25,695 nucleotides of DNA from the IMG/VR virus record IMGVR_UViG_3300032235_000832, positions 1-25,695 of that record; one strand, written 5' to 3'. The translations under genes and the position numbers were made by a program. Below, in pieces: positions 15,096 through 20,840 of the stretch (positions are counted from its first letter, which is position 1; each line of letters starts with the position of its first letter). Under the pieces are notes generated by a model. The model saw only the letters and a list, made by a program, of their open reading frames with translations, did not search any database and was not told the origin of the DNA. The DNA is from a virus.

Positions 15096-16096
15096 TATTG
15101 CCCATAAATGCACATATCTTCAACAAGTTGCTTAAAAGTAGTTTTAGGTTCCCATCCTAACTTTTCTTTTGCTTTGGTGGGATTTCCAAGTAAAGTTTCT
15201 ACTTCAGCAGGTCGGAAGTATTTGGGATTGACTTTAATGATTGTTCTACCAGTAGTTTTATCAATACCAACTTCATCAAGACCAGTTCCTTCCCAAATAA
15301 TATTAAATCCAAAATAAGGAGCTGCTTCCTCAACAAACTCACGAACAGAATATTGAACGCCAGTAGCAATTACATAATCATCAGGATTATCTTGCTGGAG
15401 CATTAACCACATTGCTTCCACAAAATCTTTAGCATGACCCCAATCACGCTTTGCATTTAAGTTACCAAGTTCAAGAACATCTTGCAAACCAACAGATATT
15501 CTAGAAAGAGCACGAACAATTTTACGAGTAACAAAGGTTTCTCCACGGCGAGGAGATTCGTGATTGAAAAGAATACCTGTACAAGCATACAACCCATAGG
15601 ATTCCCGATAATTTTTTGTTATCCAATAACCATAAATCTTCGCTACACCATAAGGAGATCTAGGGTAAAACGGAGTAGTTTCGCTTTGAGGAGTTTCTTG
15701 AACAAGACCATAAAGTTCGCTTGTAGACGCCTGGTAGATGCGCACACGATCCTCCATACCCAAGAGACGTACTGATTCAAGAACACGAAGAGTTCCAAGA
15801 GCATCTACTTGACCAGTATACTCTGGAGTCTCAAATGACACTTTTACATGACTTTGAGCACCAAGATTATAAATTTCATCTGGTTGAACTAACTGAATAA
15901 CTCTCACAAGATTCGTAGAATCGGTAAGATCTCCGTAATGCAACTTAATTTTATTATAGATATGATCAATCCTAGATGTATTAATCGAAGATGACCTACG
16001 AATAATACCATGAACTTCGTAACCTTTTTCTAGAAGAAGTTCCGCAAGATAGGAACCATCTTGCCCAGTAATGCCAGTAATTAATGCTTTTTTCAT
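15095..16096 (-). CDS. gmd: GDP-mannose 4,6-dehydratase
   Basis: 333 aa, clear Gmd. Rossmann [13 protein letters not shown] (7-19), the NADP-binding RRSSS (33-37), catalytic STSELYG with T125 and E127, and Y149-x3-K153 in [11 protein letters not shown]; also [17 protein letters not shown]. It converts GDP-D-mannose to GDP-4-keto-6-deoxymannose, the branch point for fucose and colitose. Length and all catalytic residues are normal. Base composition is higher in GC than nearby transferases, which may reflect separate acquisition. The TAA overlaps the next ATG. Confidence 0.96.
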   Translation of the reverse strand: MKKALITGITGQDGSYLAELLLEKGYEVHGIIRRSSSINTSRIDHIYNKIKLHYGDLTDSTNLVRVIQLVQPDEIYNLGAQSHVKVSFETPEYTGQVDALGTLRVLESVRLLGMEDRVRIYQASTSELYGLVQETPQSETTPFYPRSPYGVAKIYGYWITKNYRESYGLYACTGILFNHESPRRGETFVTRKIVRALSRISVGLQDVLELGNLNAKRDWGHAKDFVEAMWLMLQQDNPDDYVIATGVQYSVREFVEEAAPYFGFNIIWEGTGLDEVGIDKTTGRTIIKVNPKYFRPAEVETLLGNPTKAKEKLGWEPKTTFKQLVEDMCIYGQ

Positions 16097-16099
16097 AAA

Positions 16100-16438
16100 T
16101 TAAATCCTTCCATAGTCGTCTTCGATTCTAATGATGTCATCTTCATTACAATCGTTTCCAAGTTGTACTTCTATAATTATTATACCATCATTTCCACCAA
16201 AAATACGGTGTTTAGATAAAATTGGAACAAAAATATAATCACCAACACATATATTTTTAATATTTCCATCTACCTCAACTTTCCCATCTCCGAAAACTAC
16301 AATCCAATGTTCACATCTATAATTGTGATATTGTAATGATATTTTTTGGTTTGGATTAATATTAAGTTTTTTTACTTTATAACCATTATCGGTTTCAAGA
16401 TTTTGATACCAACCCCAAGGTCTTTCAAATTTTTCCAT
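16100..16438 (-). CDS. Phosphomannose isomerase, type II cupin domain only
   Basis: 112-aa stand-alone cupin matching the C-terminal MPI domain of ManC-type bifunctional enzymes. It starts FERPWGWYQ, then has LQYHNYRCEHWIVV with metal ligands H38 and E43, a later VPILSKHRIF with H77, and the ending EDDIIRIEDDYGR. It interconverts fructose-6-P and mannose-6-P. The GDP-mannose pyrophosphorylase domain is absent, so host ManB and ManC must supply GDP-mannose. It precedes gmd by three bases, consistent with pathway order. TAATG overlap with the upstream gene. Confidence 0.9.
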   Translation of the reverse strand: MEKFERPWGWYQNLETDNGYKVKKLNINPNQKISLQYHNYRCEHWIVVFGDGKVEVDGNIKNICVGDYIFVPILSKHRIFGGNDGIIIIEVQLGNDCNEDDIIRIEDDYGRI

Positions 16439-17259
16439 TAAACCTCACAATTTGTAAAATTCAATTGACCATTTCTAGTTGCCCAAATTGGATATTCTCT
16501 ACCATAAGTATTCCAAATTTTTGCTTGTTGATTACCTACAGGAATTCCAGATAGTTCAGTAGCATTCCAAATAGTTTCATAAGTATCATCCTCATGAAAA
16601 GTAAAATCATGGGATTCTGCTTCTTTTTTAAGTATTAAAGATAAGATAGATTGATCGTGCCTATTTTCTTTAAATATGGAATGATTTTGTAAATTTGATG
16701 GACTATCATCAAGATAACATCCATTTTCTTCTATTGAAATTGATTTCCATTTTTCAACAATATTTCTCATCATCTGATTATTTTTCATAAAAAATATACC
16801 AGAAATAATTTGACGTGTCATCATATAAACATCATTTTCTCCTAAAATTCTACGATAGGTATCCATTTTTGTCCATTGAATTTCTGGCAAATCCAATGTG
16901 AAAAAAACACCAGAAGTATCTAAACATTCTTCATAATATTGTTTAAGTTTTTCTATACCATTTTTGTTCAATTCACATCCAGAATCAACATAAAGAAGTA
17001 TATGATCTTCTGGAATATTTTTAAGTGCCTCTCCAACAAAATATGATTTGCAAGCATAATACCCATAAAATTTTTGAGGCATTCCAATTCTTTCTATCAT
17101 CATTTTACTGGCACTATTTTCCCAAAAATCTCCAGTTAAATTTTCTTCCCCAAACTCTTGAATTGATTTAAATACTTCAAAGTTTTTTGCTTGTCTTTTA
17201 AGTCTATTCTTACCAATGGAAAAATTATCATCCCCAAAGTAAGTTAAATGTAAATCCAT
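16438..17259 (-). CDS. Putative glycosyltransferase, first gene of the island
   Basis: 273 aa, soluble. A GT-A-like core is suggested by HILLYVDSGCEL (87-98), with D-x-x-C in place of a classic D-x-D, and by a later KENRHDQSILSLILK block, an H-D-Q-S signature of several LPS transferases. I do not assign a CAZy family. As the first gene after the promoter at 17283-17311 it heads the operon MPI - gmd. ATG at 17259, 24 nt downstream of the -10 box. Donor and acceptor are unknown. Confidence 0.62.
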   Translation of the reverse strand: MDLHLTYFGDDNFSIGKNRLKRQAKNFEVFKSIQEFGEENLTGDFWENSASKMMIERIGMPQKFYGYYACKSYFVGEALKNIPEDHILLYVDSGCELNKNGIEKLKQYYEECLDTSGVFFTLDLPEIQWTKMDTYRRILGENDVYMMTRQIISGIFFMKNNQMMRNIVEKWKSISIEENGCYLDDSPSNLQNHSIFKENRHDQSILSLILKKEAESHDFTFHEDDTYETIWNATELSGIPVGNQQAKIWNTYGREYPIWATRNGQLNFTNCEV

Positions 17260-17282
17260 AAATTAATGTTTGATATTTTACT

Positions 17283-17311
17283 ATTATACTAAAAAAGGTG
17301 AGTTTATACAA
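17283..17311 (-). promoter_or_regulatory. Promoter for the glycan island
   Basis: TTGTAT (17311-17306), 17 bp and TATAAT (17288-17283). The -35 lies in the loop and inner stem of the terminator at 17296-17318 and the T-run is in the spacer. Start near 17276, about 17 nt before the first ATG. Confidence 0.72.
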
Positions 17312-17318
17312 CTCACCT
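17296..17318 (-). terminator. Intrinsic terminator just upstream of the glycan island
   Basis: Perfect 9-bp stem AGGTGAGTT/AACTCACCT, 5-nt loop, then TTTTTT on the minus strand. It ends the transcript of the small genes upstream and shares bases with the island promoter. Confidence 0.87.
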
Positions 17319-17354
17319 AATCTTTAAATAGACAATCAATTTTTTGACTGGAAA

Positions 17355-17414
17355 TTAAAAACCAGGCGGAGAAAGATTTCCCCATCCGCACCACTTGCCT
17401 TTATGGAATGGCAA
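17355..17414 (-). CDS. Possible 19-aa mini-ORF (TTG start), in frame after the 48-aa ORF
   Basis: TTG at 17414 with AAGG 6-9 nt upstream opens 19 codons containing KGKWCGWGNLSPPGF, an unusually W/G/P-rich composition for such AT-rich DNA. It is in the same frame as the 48-aa ORF and is separated from it by one TAA and two sense codons. It could be a separate peptide, a read-through extension, or chance. Confidence 0.3.
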   Translation of the reverse strand: MPFHKGKWCGWGNLSPPGF

Positions 17415-17420
17415 GAAACC

Positions 17421-17567
17421 TTAGAGTGACATTTTTTTAGATAATTTGTAAATTAAATCATCTACTTTTTTCTCTAATTCTAAAATTCTTTCTTCAAAAT
17501 TAGAAGTTTGTTCCTTTGTCTCAGCAATAAAAATTTCTTCAGATTGAATTCTTTTTTTAGTTGCCAT
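17421..17567 (-). CDS. Small coiled-coil protein, 48 aa
   Basis: ATG at 17567 opens 48 codons ending in TAA at 17421. The sequence begins MATKKRIQSEE and continues with an amphipathic E/K/L heptad-like stretch (about 24-44, EERILELEKKVDDLIYKL), so a short coiled coil is likely. A run of seven As lies before the ATG in place of a clear ribosome site. A TATAAATT late-like box is located 9-16 nt upstream of the ATG. Unknown function. Confidence 0.6.
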   Translation of the reverse strand: MATKKRIQSEEIFIAETKEQTSNFEERILELEKKVDDLIYKLSKKMSL

Positions 17568-17575
17568 TTTTTTGT

Positions 17576-17583
17576 AATTTATA
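17576..17583 (-). promoter_or_regulatory. T4-late-like promoter box
   Basis: TATAAATT (7 of 8 to TATAAATA), 9 nt from the ATG at 17567. The spacing to the start codon is short, so it may be a late promoter with a near-leaderless transcript or a chance AT-rich match. Confidence 0.35.
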
Positions 17584-17633
17584 AATCTAAAATTATTTAG
17601 TTTTAAGGGTCATTTTGACTCCACCACTTGATT

Positions 17634-17861
17634 TTAAGAAACCAAGAAAAGTTGAATTAGTTTTGTAATTTCACTAATTCCAAAAAATGCACATAAAAAT
17701 AGTACATCCCAAAGTTTAAGTTTAATTGCAAAAGGAACTGTGAGTAATCCCCCAATACACTTTAGCACTAAACCATTTTTAAAATCTCCCCATAACATGA
17801 TTTGATAACCAATTATTAGAAGAAGATTTCCGAGATATCTCAGAACACTTGTTTTAGACAT
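17634..17861 (-). CDS. Small membrane protein, 75 aa
   Basis: 75 aa with two or three predicted membrane segments: about 8-25 (LGNLLLIIGYQIMLWG), 31-47 (LKCIGGLLTVPFAIKL) and 51-72 (VLFLCAFFGISEITKLIQLF). It has the look of a conserved cyanophage inner-membrane protein, but I cannot name a function. ATG at 17861 with GGAAG about 12 nt upstream. It lies downstream of the 81-aa gene in the same direction. Confidence 0.72.
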   Translation of the reverse strand: MSKTSVLRYLGNLLLIIGYQIMLWGDFKNGLVLKCIGGLLTVPFAIKLKLWDVLFLCAFFGISEITKLIQLFLVS

Positions 17862-17907
17862 AAGGGGTTTGCTTCCGACCAGTTCTGTTAACGTCCATCC
17901 GTGACGA

Positions 17908-18153
17908 TTAATCCAAGTATTCTTCAGTGTCTTTTACATAACAATAGACTCTTTCTGGGTCAAGCCAACGGCAATATTGGTGATCCTCCATTGCAGTAGA
18001 ACATTGTAAACCATTATCAAAAAGATAAATGTCATTCCAGCGTTTTGTATAATGATTTTGCTTTTGTAAACGATAATCGGGTTTACCGTTTATTTCAAGA
18101 ATACCCGCTTCAATAAAACGGTATCCTTCACGTTCTAAAAGAACTTTTGTCAT
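17908..18153 (-). CDS. Small conserved phage protein, 81 aa
   Basis: 81 aa, soluble, starting MTKVLLEREGYRFIEAG and rich in Y, W and D (HYTKRWNDIYLFDNG). No recognised domain and no membrane segment. ATG overlaps the stop of the 71-aa gene (ATGA), so the pair is coupled and probably co-expressed from the promoter at 18388-18416. Confidence 0.75.
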   Translation of the reverse strand: MTKVLLEREGYRFIEAGILEINGKPDYRLQKQNHYTKRWNDIYLFDNGLQCSTAMEDHQYCRWLDPERVYCYVKDTEEYLD

Positions 18154-18365
18154 GCAACTTCCACAGTTTCAAGATCTTGATAGAGGTACTCCATGAGCAT
18201 TTCGTAATCGTCAAGAGGGTCACCAGAAAATACCACCCCTTCATTTTCATAAAAGCGGCGAACCTTTTTATAAAGTTTCGGATTCTTTACATCAAGGTAG
18301 ATTTCCCCGTTAGCAGCAAGGCGAAGAGTGCTAACTTCTTTCTTAAACTTTTGAATCAGAGACAT
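18150..18365 (-). CDS. Small conserved phage protein, 71 aa
   Basis: 71 aa beginning MSLIQKFKKEVSTLRLAANG, with a basic N-terminal half and an acidic C-terminus (DDYEMLMEYLYQDLE). I choose the ATG at 18365. The longer open frame to 18482 runs back through the promoter and into the tRNA-Pro gene, so it is not coding. The promoter -10 box ends 22 nt upstream. It looks like a conserved cyanophage protein of unknown function, with a mixed alpha/beta profile. Confidence 0.78.
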   Translation of the reverse strand: MSLIQKFKKEVSTLRLAANGEIYLDVKNPKLYKKVRRFYENEGVVFSGDPLDDYEMLMEYLYQDLETVEVA

Positions 18366-18387
18366 TGTTTTGAATGTTGACCTAGTT

Positions 18388-18416
18388 ATTATAAAGGTTG
18401 TTTGGTTTTTAGTCAA
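18388..18416 (-). promoter_or_regulatory. Sigma70 promoter for the 71/81/75-aa gene set
   Basis: TTGACT (18416-18411), 17 bp and TATAAT (18393-18388). Confidence 0.8.
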
Positions 18417-18419
18417 GTG

Positions 18420-18439
18420 GTCCAGATTAAAAACTGGAC
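18420..18439 (-). terminator. Small hairpin after tRNA-Pro, possible weak terminator
   Basis: 6-bp stem GTCCAG/CTGGAC with an AT-rich 8-nt loop, starting 2 nt after the tRNA 3' end and ending 3 nt before the next -35 box. No T-run follows, so it may be a processing or stability element. Confidence 0.4.
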
Positions 18440-18441
18440 AA

Positions 18442-18515
18442 TCCGAGTTGAGGGATTTGAACCCCCGGCCCTCTGCTCCCAAAGCAGATGCGCTACCAAA
18501 CTGCGCTAAACCCGG
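18442..18515 (-). tRNA. tRNA-Pro(TGG)
   Basis: 74-nt cloverleaf. Acceptor CCGGGTT/AACTCGG (one G-T), D stem GCGC/GCGC, anticodon loop TTTGGGA with TGG, T loop TTCAAAT, discriminator A. CCA is not encoded. A consensus promoter lies 16 nt upstream. Confidence 0.96.
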
Positions 18516-18530
18516 TTAGGCATACAAAAA

Positions 18531-18559
18531 ATTATACACCATATCAATTTATTTGTCAA
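18531..18559 (-). promoter_or_regulatory. Perfect-consensus promoter for tRNA-Pro
   Basis: TTGACA (18559-18554), 17 bp, TATAAT (18536-18531). The -35 contains the TGA stop of the gene at 18556-18969. Confidence 0.85.
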
Positions 18560-18969
18560 GAGAATGTAATTGTTCCGCCTCTACCATAATATGGAGAAAA
18601 TGGAACATTGTAATCATACATAAGAGTATTTTTTGTCGTATTCAAATTATAAGTACCAGTAGAAATCAATTGTGCCCAAGTTGAATTTCCATCAATAGCA
18701 TTATATAAATCTAATGACCAAACATCAAAACTATATCCACTATCGGGATATTGTGATGCCCCGTCATAAGTTCTCCATGTCACATAATTATCATTATTAG
18801 ATGCTGGATATAATTCAACAGTTGCTGGTACAAAGGTAAAAGCACTAGAATCTGCAGTTACGTTTGTTGGTGTATCTGTTTTTACTACATTAGTAGTATT
18901 AGAAACTTCAAATGTACCAGTCCAATTTTGACCAGTTGCTCCACTTATAGAATAGTTTACTGTTGCCAT
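18556..18969 (-). CDS. Beta-rich protein of unknown function, 137 aa
   Basis: 137 aa with high T, N, S, Y and little K or R; many short alternating strands (SGATGQNWTGTFEV; YVTWRTYDGAS). This pattern suggests an all-beta fold such as an Ig-like or virion decoration domain. No signal peptide or membrane segment. The ATG at 18969 lies 7 nt after the stop of the 37-aa membrane peptide, with only an A-rich stretch ahead of it. Virion location is inference from composition. Confidence 0.7.
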   Translation of the reverse strand: MATVNYSISGATGQNWTGTFEVSNTTNVVKTDTPTNVTADSSAFTFVPATVELYPASNNDNYVTWRTYDGASQYPDSGYSFDVWSLDLYNAIDGNSTWAQLISTGTYNLNTTKNTLMYDYNVPFSPYYGRGGTITFS

Positions 18970-18976
18970 ATTTTTT

Positions 18977-19090
18977 TTATTTTGATTTATGTACTAAAAT
19001 AATACCAAATGTTGGAACCATTATCAATAAGTAACAAATAATAAACAAAAATATATTACTATTTAACAATGTTCTTACTAAATTTATCAT
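18977..19090 (-). CDS. Membrane peptide, 37 aa
   Basis: ATG at 19090 opens 37 codons ending at TAA 18977. N-in polar start MINLVRTLLNSN, a hydrophobic segment of about 20 residues (IFLFIICYLLIMVPTFGIIL) and a basic end HKSK. Likely one membrane pass. The ribosome site is weak and the DNA is very AT-rich, so it could be chance, but the compact placement before the next gene favours a gene. Confidence 0.45.
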   Translation of the reverse strand: MINLVRTLLNSNIFLFIICYLLIMVPTFGIILVHKSK

Positions 19091-19138
19091 ATCTATTTAA
19101 TTATCACAAAAGAAGTAATTGCAAAATTATATTTTTAT

Positions 19139-19228
19139 TTAATTTGGGTATGCATTATTTAGACCCCAATAAATGAATAGTCCAATAGAACTAAAAAGTA
19201 AAAGTGAAGATATAAAAAGATTACTCAT
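19139..19228 (-). CDS. Single-pass membrane peptide, 29 aa
   Basis: 29 codons from ATG 19228, overlapping the preceding 37-aa gene by 8 nt. Sequence begins MSNLFISSLLLFSSIGLFIYWG, one hydrophobic helix, and ends NNAYPN. It resembles small photosystem-type subunits in size but I do not recognise it. Together with the peptides at 18977 and 1208 it forms a group of tiny membrane ORFs in this phage. Confidence 0.5.
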   Translation of the reverse strand: MSNLFISSLLLFSSIGLFIYWGLNNAYPN

Positions 19229-19334
19229 TGTCTTCGTCCTCATAAGTTGAAGGTTCTTCAAATAACTCATCTATCTTTTGTTGCAAAACTCTTTGTTGAA
19301 GTTCTTGCAAATCTTTTTCTGTAATTGTCACCAT
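19221..19334 (-). CDS. Acidic coiled-coil peptide, 37 aa
   Basis: 37 codons from ATG 19334, which overlaps the stop of the 67-aa membrane gene (TAATG). N-terminal amphipathic helix with Q/L/E heptads (LQELQQRVLQQKIDELFEE), then a strongly acidic tail (YEDEDNE). Likely a small coil-forming protein; no known domain. Confidence 0.6.
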   Translation of the reverse strand: MVTITEKDLQELQQRVLQQKIDELFEEPSTYEDEDNE

Positions 19335-19537
19335 TAGTTTAAAGTAATTTTAAGAAATGGAAGTAAAGGTGGAATGACACCAATAAGTCTCAACAGTCCC
19401 TCAGCAAATAAAGCAAGAACCACCCAACCGACGCACATGCTAATGATAGAAGCATTACGGTTGTGTCGTCGTATTGCTGCATCGATCATCTCCTGAACTT
19501 CAGAACGTGTAATAAACTCTTCCTGTTCATGCATCAT
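19334..19537 (-). CDS. Small membrane protein, 67 aa
   Basis: 67 aa with a soluble charged N-terminus MMHEQEEFITRSEVQEMIDA, a basic patch RRHNRN, then one or two hydrophobic segments (IISMCVGWVVLALFAEGLL; LLPFLKI). GGAGA lies about 9 nt before the ATG at 19537, and the start overlaps the 49-aa stop by ATGA, which fixes the start. Unknown function. Confidence 0.75.
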   Translation of the reverse strand: MMHEQEEFITRSEVQEMIDAAIRRHNRNASIISMCVGWVVLALFAEGLLRLIGVIPPLLPFLKITLN

Positions 19538-19683
19538 TTCTCATCTCCAAGAAACTTTGCGAGAGGATCTCTACGAGTCTTAAAAATTTCAACTGCTCGT
19601 TTATAAAACATGTTGTTAGTGTTGCCAGAGGCTTCAAAAGTCTCTTTGATCTTCACCCAATTATCATAGGTGTGCTGATCCAT
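19534..19683 (-). CDS. Small conserved phage protein, 49 aa
   Basis: 49 codons from ATG 19683 to a TGA that overlaps the next ATG. Starts MDQHTYDNWVKIKETFEASG and contains YKRAVEIFKTRRDPLAKFLG; soluble, helical. Its form is that of a family common in T4-like cyanophages, with no function known to me. First gene after the promoter at 19709-19739. Confidence 0.75.
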   Translation of the reverse strand: MDQHTYDNWVKIKETFEASGNTNNMFYKRAVEIFKTRRDPLAKFLGDEK

Positions 19684-19704
19684 AAAGATTTAAAGTTGAA
19701 TACT

Positions 19705-19719
19705 ACTAGTTATACTAGT
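19705..19719. promoter_or_regulatory. ACTAGT inverted repeat over a -10 region
   Basis: ACTAGT-TAT-ACTAGT, two self-complementary hexamers with a 3-nt centre, overlaps the -10 box of the promoter at 19709-19739. It could be an operator. Confidence 0.35.
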
Positions 19720-19739
19720 GGGTATTTCTACTATGTCAA
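19709..19739 (-). promoter_or_regulatory. Promoter for the 49/67/37/29-aa gene set
   Basis: TTGACA (19739-19734) with TATAAC (19714-19709) at 19 bp, or TAGTAT (19717-19712) at 16 bp. The -35 is exact; the -10 spacing is less ideal. Confidence 0.6.
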
Positions 19740-19797
19740 GTTTGTGTTGATACAAAAATATAGATTAAAAAAATCTAAAATTTTGTAATATTTGTAA

Positions 19798-19884
19798 CGG
19801 AAGGTGGGAGAGTCGAACTCCCAAGGGCTTTAACACCTCAACGCTTTTCAAGAGCGGTTCCGTCGCCAATCGGATTGACCTTCC
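19798..19884 (-). tRNA. tRNA-Ser(TGA)
   Basis: 87-nt class II tRNA with acceptor GGAAGGT/ACCTTCC, anticodon loop CTTGAAA (TGA), a long variable arm and T loop TTCGACT. Discriminator G. No CCA encoded. Confidence 0.95.
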
Positions 19885-19895
19885 AATAAAAGTCC

Positions 19896-20153
19896 TCAGC
19901 GGACTTCAAAATCCAAGCGTCTTACTTTACGTTGACGCCTTGCTTCTTGAAAAGCAAGATCTTCGTTAGTGAGAACACCAGATTTTGATTTGTGACTATA
20001 AGAGTTTAGCATAATAACCTTAGATAAGTCAACTGCCGAAATAACTCCACCACGAATTGTTGCCATATTAGGACAACCACATGATATAGTCTTAGTAGGA
20101 TGCCCATCTATTTCCTTTCCACAGGAACGACATCTTATTCTTAAATTTTCCAT
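19896..20153 (-). CDS. Small Cys-rich putative zinc-ribbon protein, 85 aa
   Basis: 85 aa. The N-terminal half has CRSC (8-11) and CGC (25-27), four Cys that could bind zinc as a minimal ribbon, followed by a basic C-terminal helix (EARRQRKVRRLDFEV). Such an arrangement is common in small nucleic-acid-binding phage proteins. Unknown function. It is 24 nt past the Dps-like stop; an AATAAATA late-like box spans that junction. Confidence 0.7.
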   Translation of the reverse strand: MENLRIRCRSCGKEIDGHPTKTISCGCPNMATIRGGVISAVDLSKVIMLNSYSHKSKSGVLTNEDLAFQEARRQRKVRRLDFEVR

Positions 20154-20177
20154 TTCATCTAAAAGTAAAAATATTTA

Positions 20178-20732
20178 TTATTGGGGTATTTCTTCAGGTA
20201 CAATAATTGGAGTTTGCTCAGAATCTTCTACAGATAATTTAGAAGTTTTTTCAATTATAGATCTCAACATCCATATAAATTTACCATGAGATTCCATTAA
20301 ATCTTGAATTAGATTCTCAGTAGCATATGATCTTTGAGTTCCTGCTTCTTCGGATGCTTCTGACATTAATTCCATTAAAATCATATTATCTGTCATCAAT
20401 CTTTTAATCATATCATCAGACTTTACAATAGTCTTACCTTGAATTATTTGTTTTTGTCCCATATTATCAAACTGAATGGAATTAGATCCCTCACCTATAG
20501 TAGAAACTTCAACAATTCTAGATAATGTTCCAATTGGTCTTATATTCAAATATCTCATATGTTCAGAAAGTCGATCAATTTCTCCAAACATAGATTCATA
20601 CTGCTCACCTAAAAGAGTATGTATTTGATAAAAATCTTGACCTACCACATTCCAATGAAAGACCCAGGTTTTATGAAATAAAATAAAAAGATTTGCTTGT
20701 ATGTCACTCAATTGTTTGAAAAGTTTTTCCAT
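20178..20732 (-). CDS. Dps/ferritin-like protein
   Basis: 184 aa. The N-terminal half follows the Dps four-helix layout: FHWNVVGQDFYQIHTLLGEQ (25-44), then the second helix with EIDRLSEHM (51-59). H26, H38, D53 and E57 match the Dps ferroxidase region, but the position that usually holds Asp after H38 is G42. Dps proteins bind DNA and oxidise and store iron. A C-terminal extension ends in a proline-rich acidic tail (TPIIVPEEIPQ). An exact TATAAATA box lies 18-25 nt upstream of the ATG. Confidence 0.8.
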   Translation of the reverse strand: MEKLFKQLSDIQANLFILFHKTWVFHWNVVGQDFYQIHTLLGEQYESMFGEIDRLSEHMRYLNIRPIGTLSRIVEVSTIGEGSNSIQFDNMGQKQIIQGKTIVKSDDMIKRLMTDNMILMELMSEASEEAGTQRSYATENLIQDLMESHGKFIWMLRSIIEKTSKLSVEDSEQTPIIVPEEIPQ

Positions 20733-20749
20733 TATACCAGTTTTTTAGG

Positions 20750-20757
20750 TATTTATA
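20750..20757 (-). promoter_or_regulatory. Exact T4-late promoter box before the Dps-like gene
   Basis: TATAAATA on the minus strand, perfect match to the T4-like late consensus, 18 nt before the ATG at 20732. Late expression would suit a DNA-packaging or virion protein. Confidence 0.6.
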
Positions 20758-20761
20758 AAAG

Positions 20762-20835
20762 TGCCCGATACAGGTAATGCTCCCGTCAATGTCTGCTTGT
20801 AAGGCAGGTCCCTTCACTTGCTGGGTCATCGGGCA
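20762..20835 (-). ncRNA. Degenerate tRNA-Val(TAC)-like fold in an intergenic gap
   Basis: 74 nt. Perfect acceptor-like stem TGCCCGAT/ATCGGGCA, anticodon-like arm with loop CTTACAA (TAC), 5-bp T-like arm ACGGG/CCTGT, T8, A14 and A21 at the right places. The T loop AGCATTA lacks TTC, the D loop is poor and one extra base lies before the acceptor. Most likely a decaying or tRNA-mimic RNA; it is followed by TTTT. Confidence 0.45.
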
Positions 20836-20840
20836 ATATC

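Noticed and set aside
18366-18482. N-terminal extension of the 71-aa gene to 110 aa
   Set aside because: The extension is read through a consensus promoter and the tRNA-Pro gene.
20762-20835. Plus-strand tRNA-Tyr(GTA) reading of the tRNA-like fold
   Set aside because: Anticodon arm folds, but D and T arms and the long variable arm expected of tRNA-Tyr do not.
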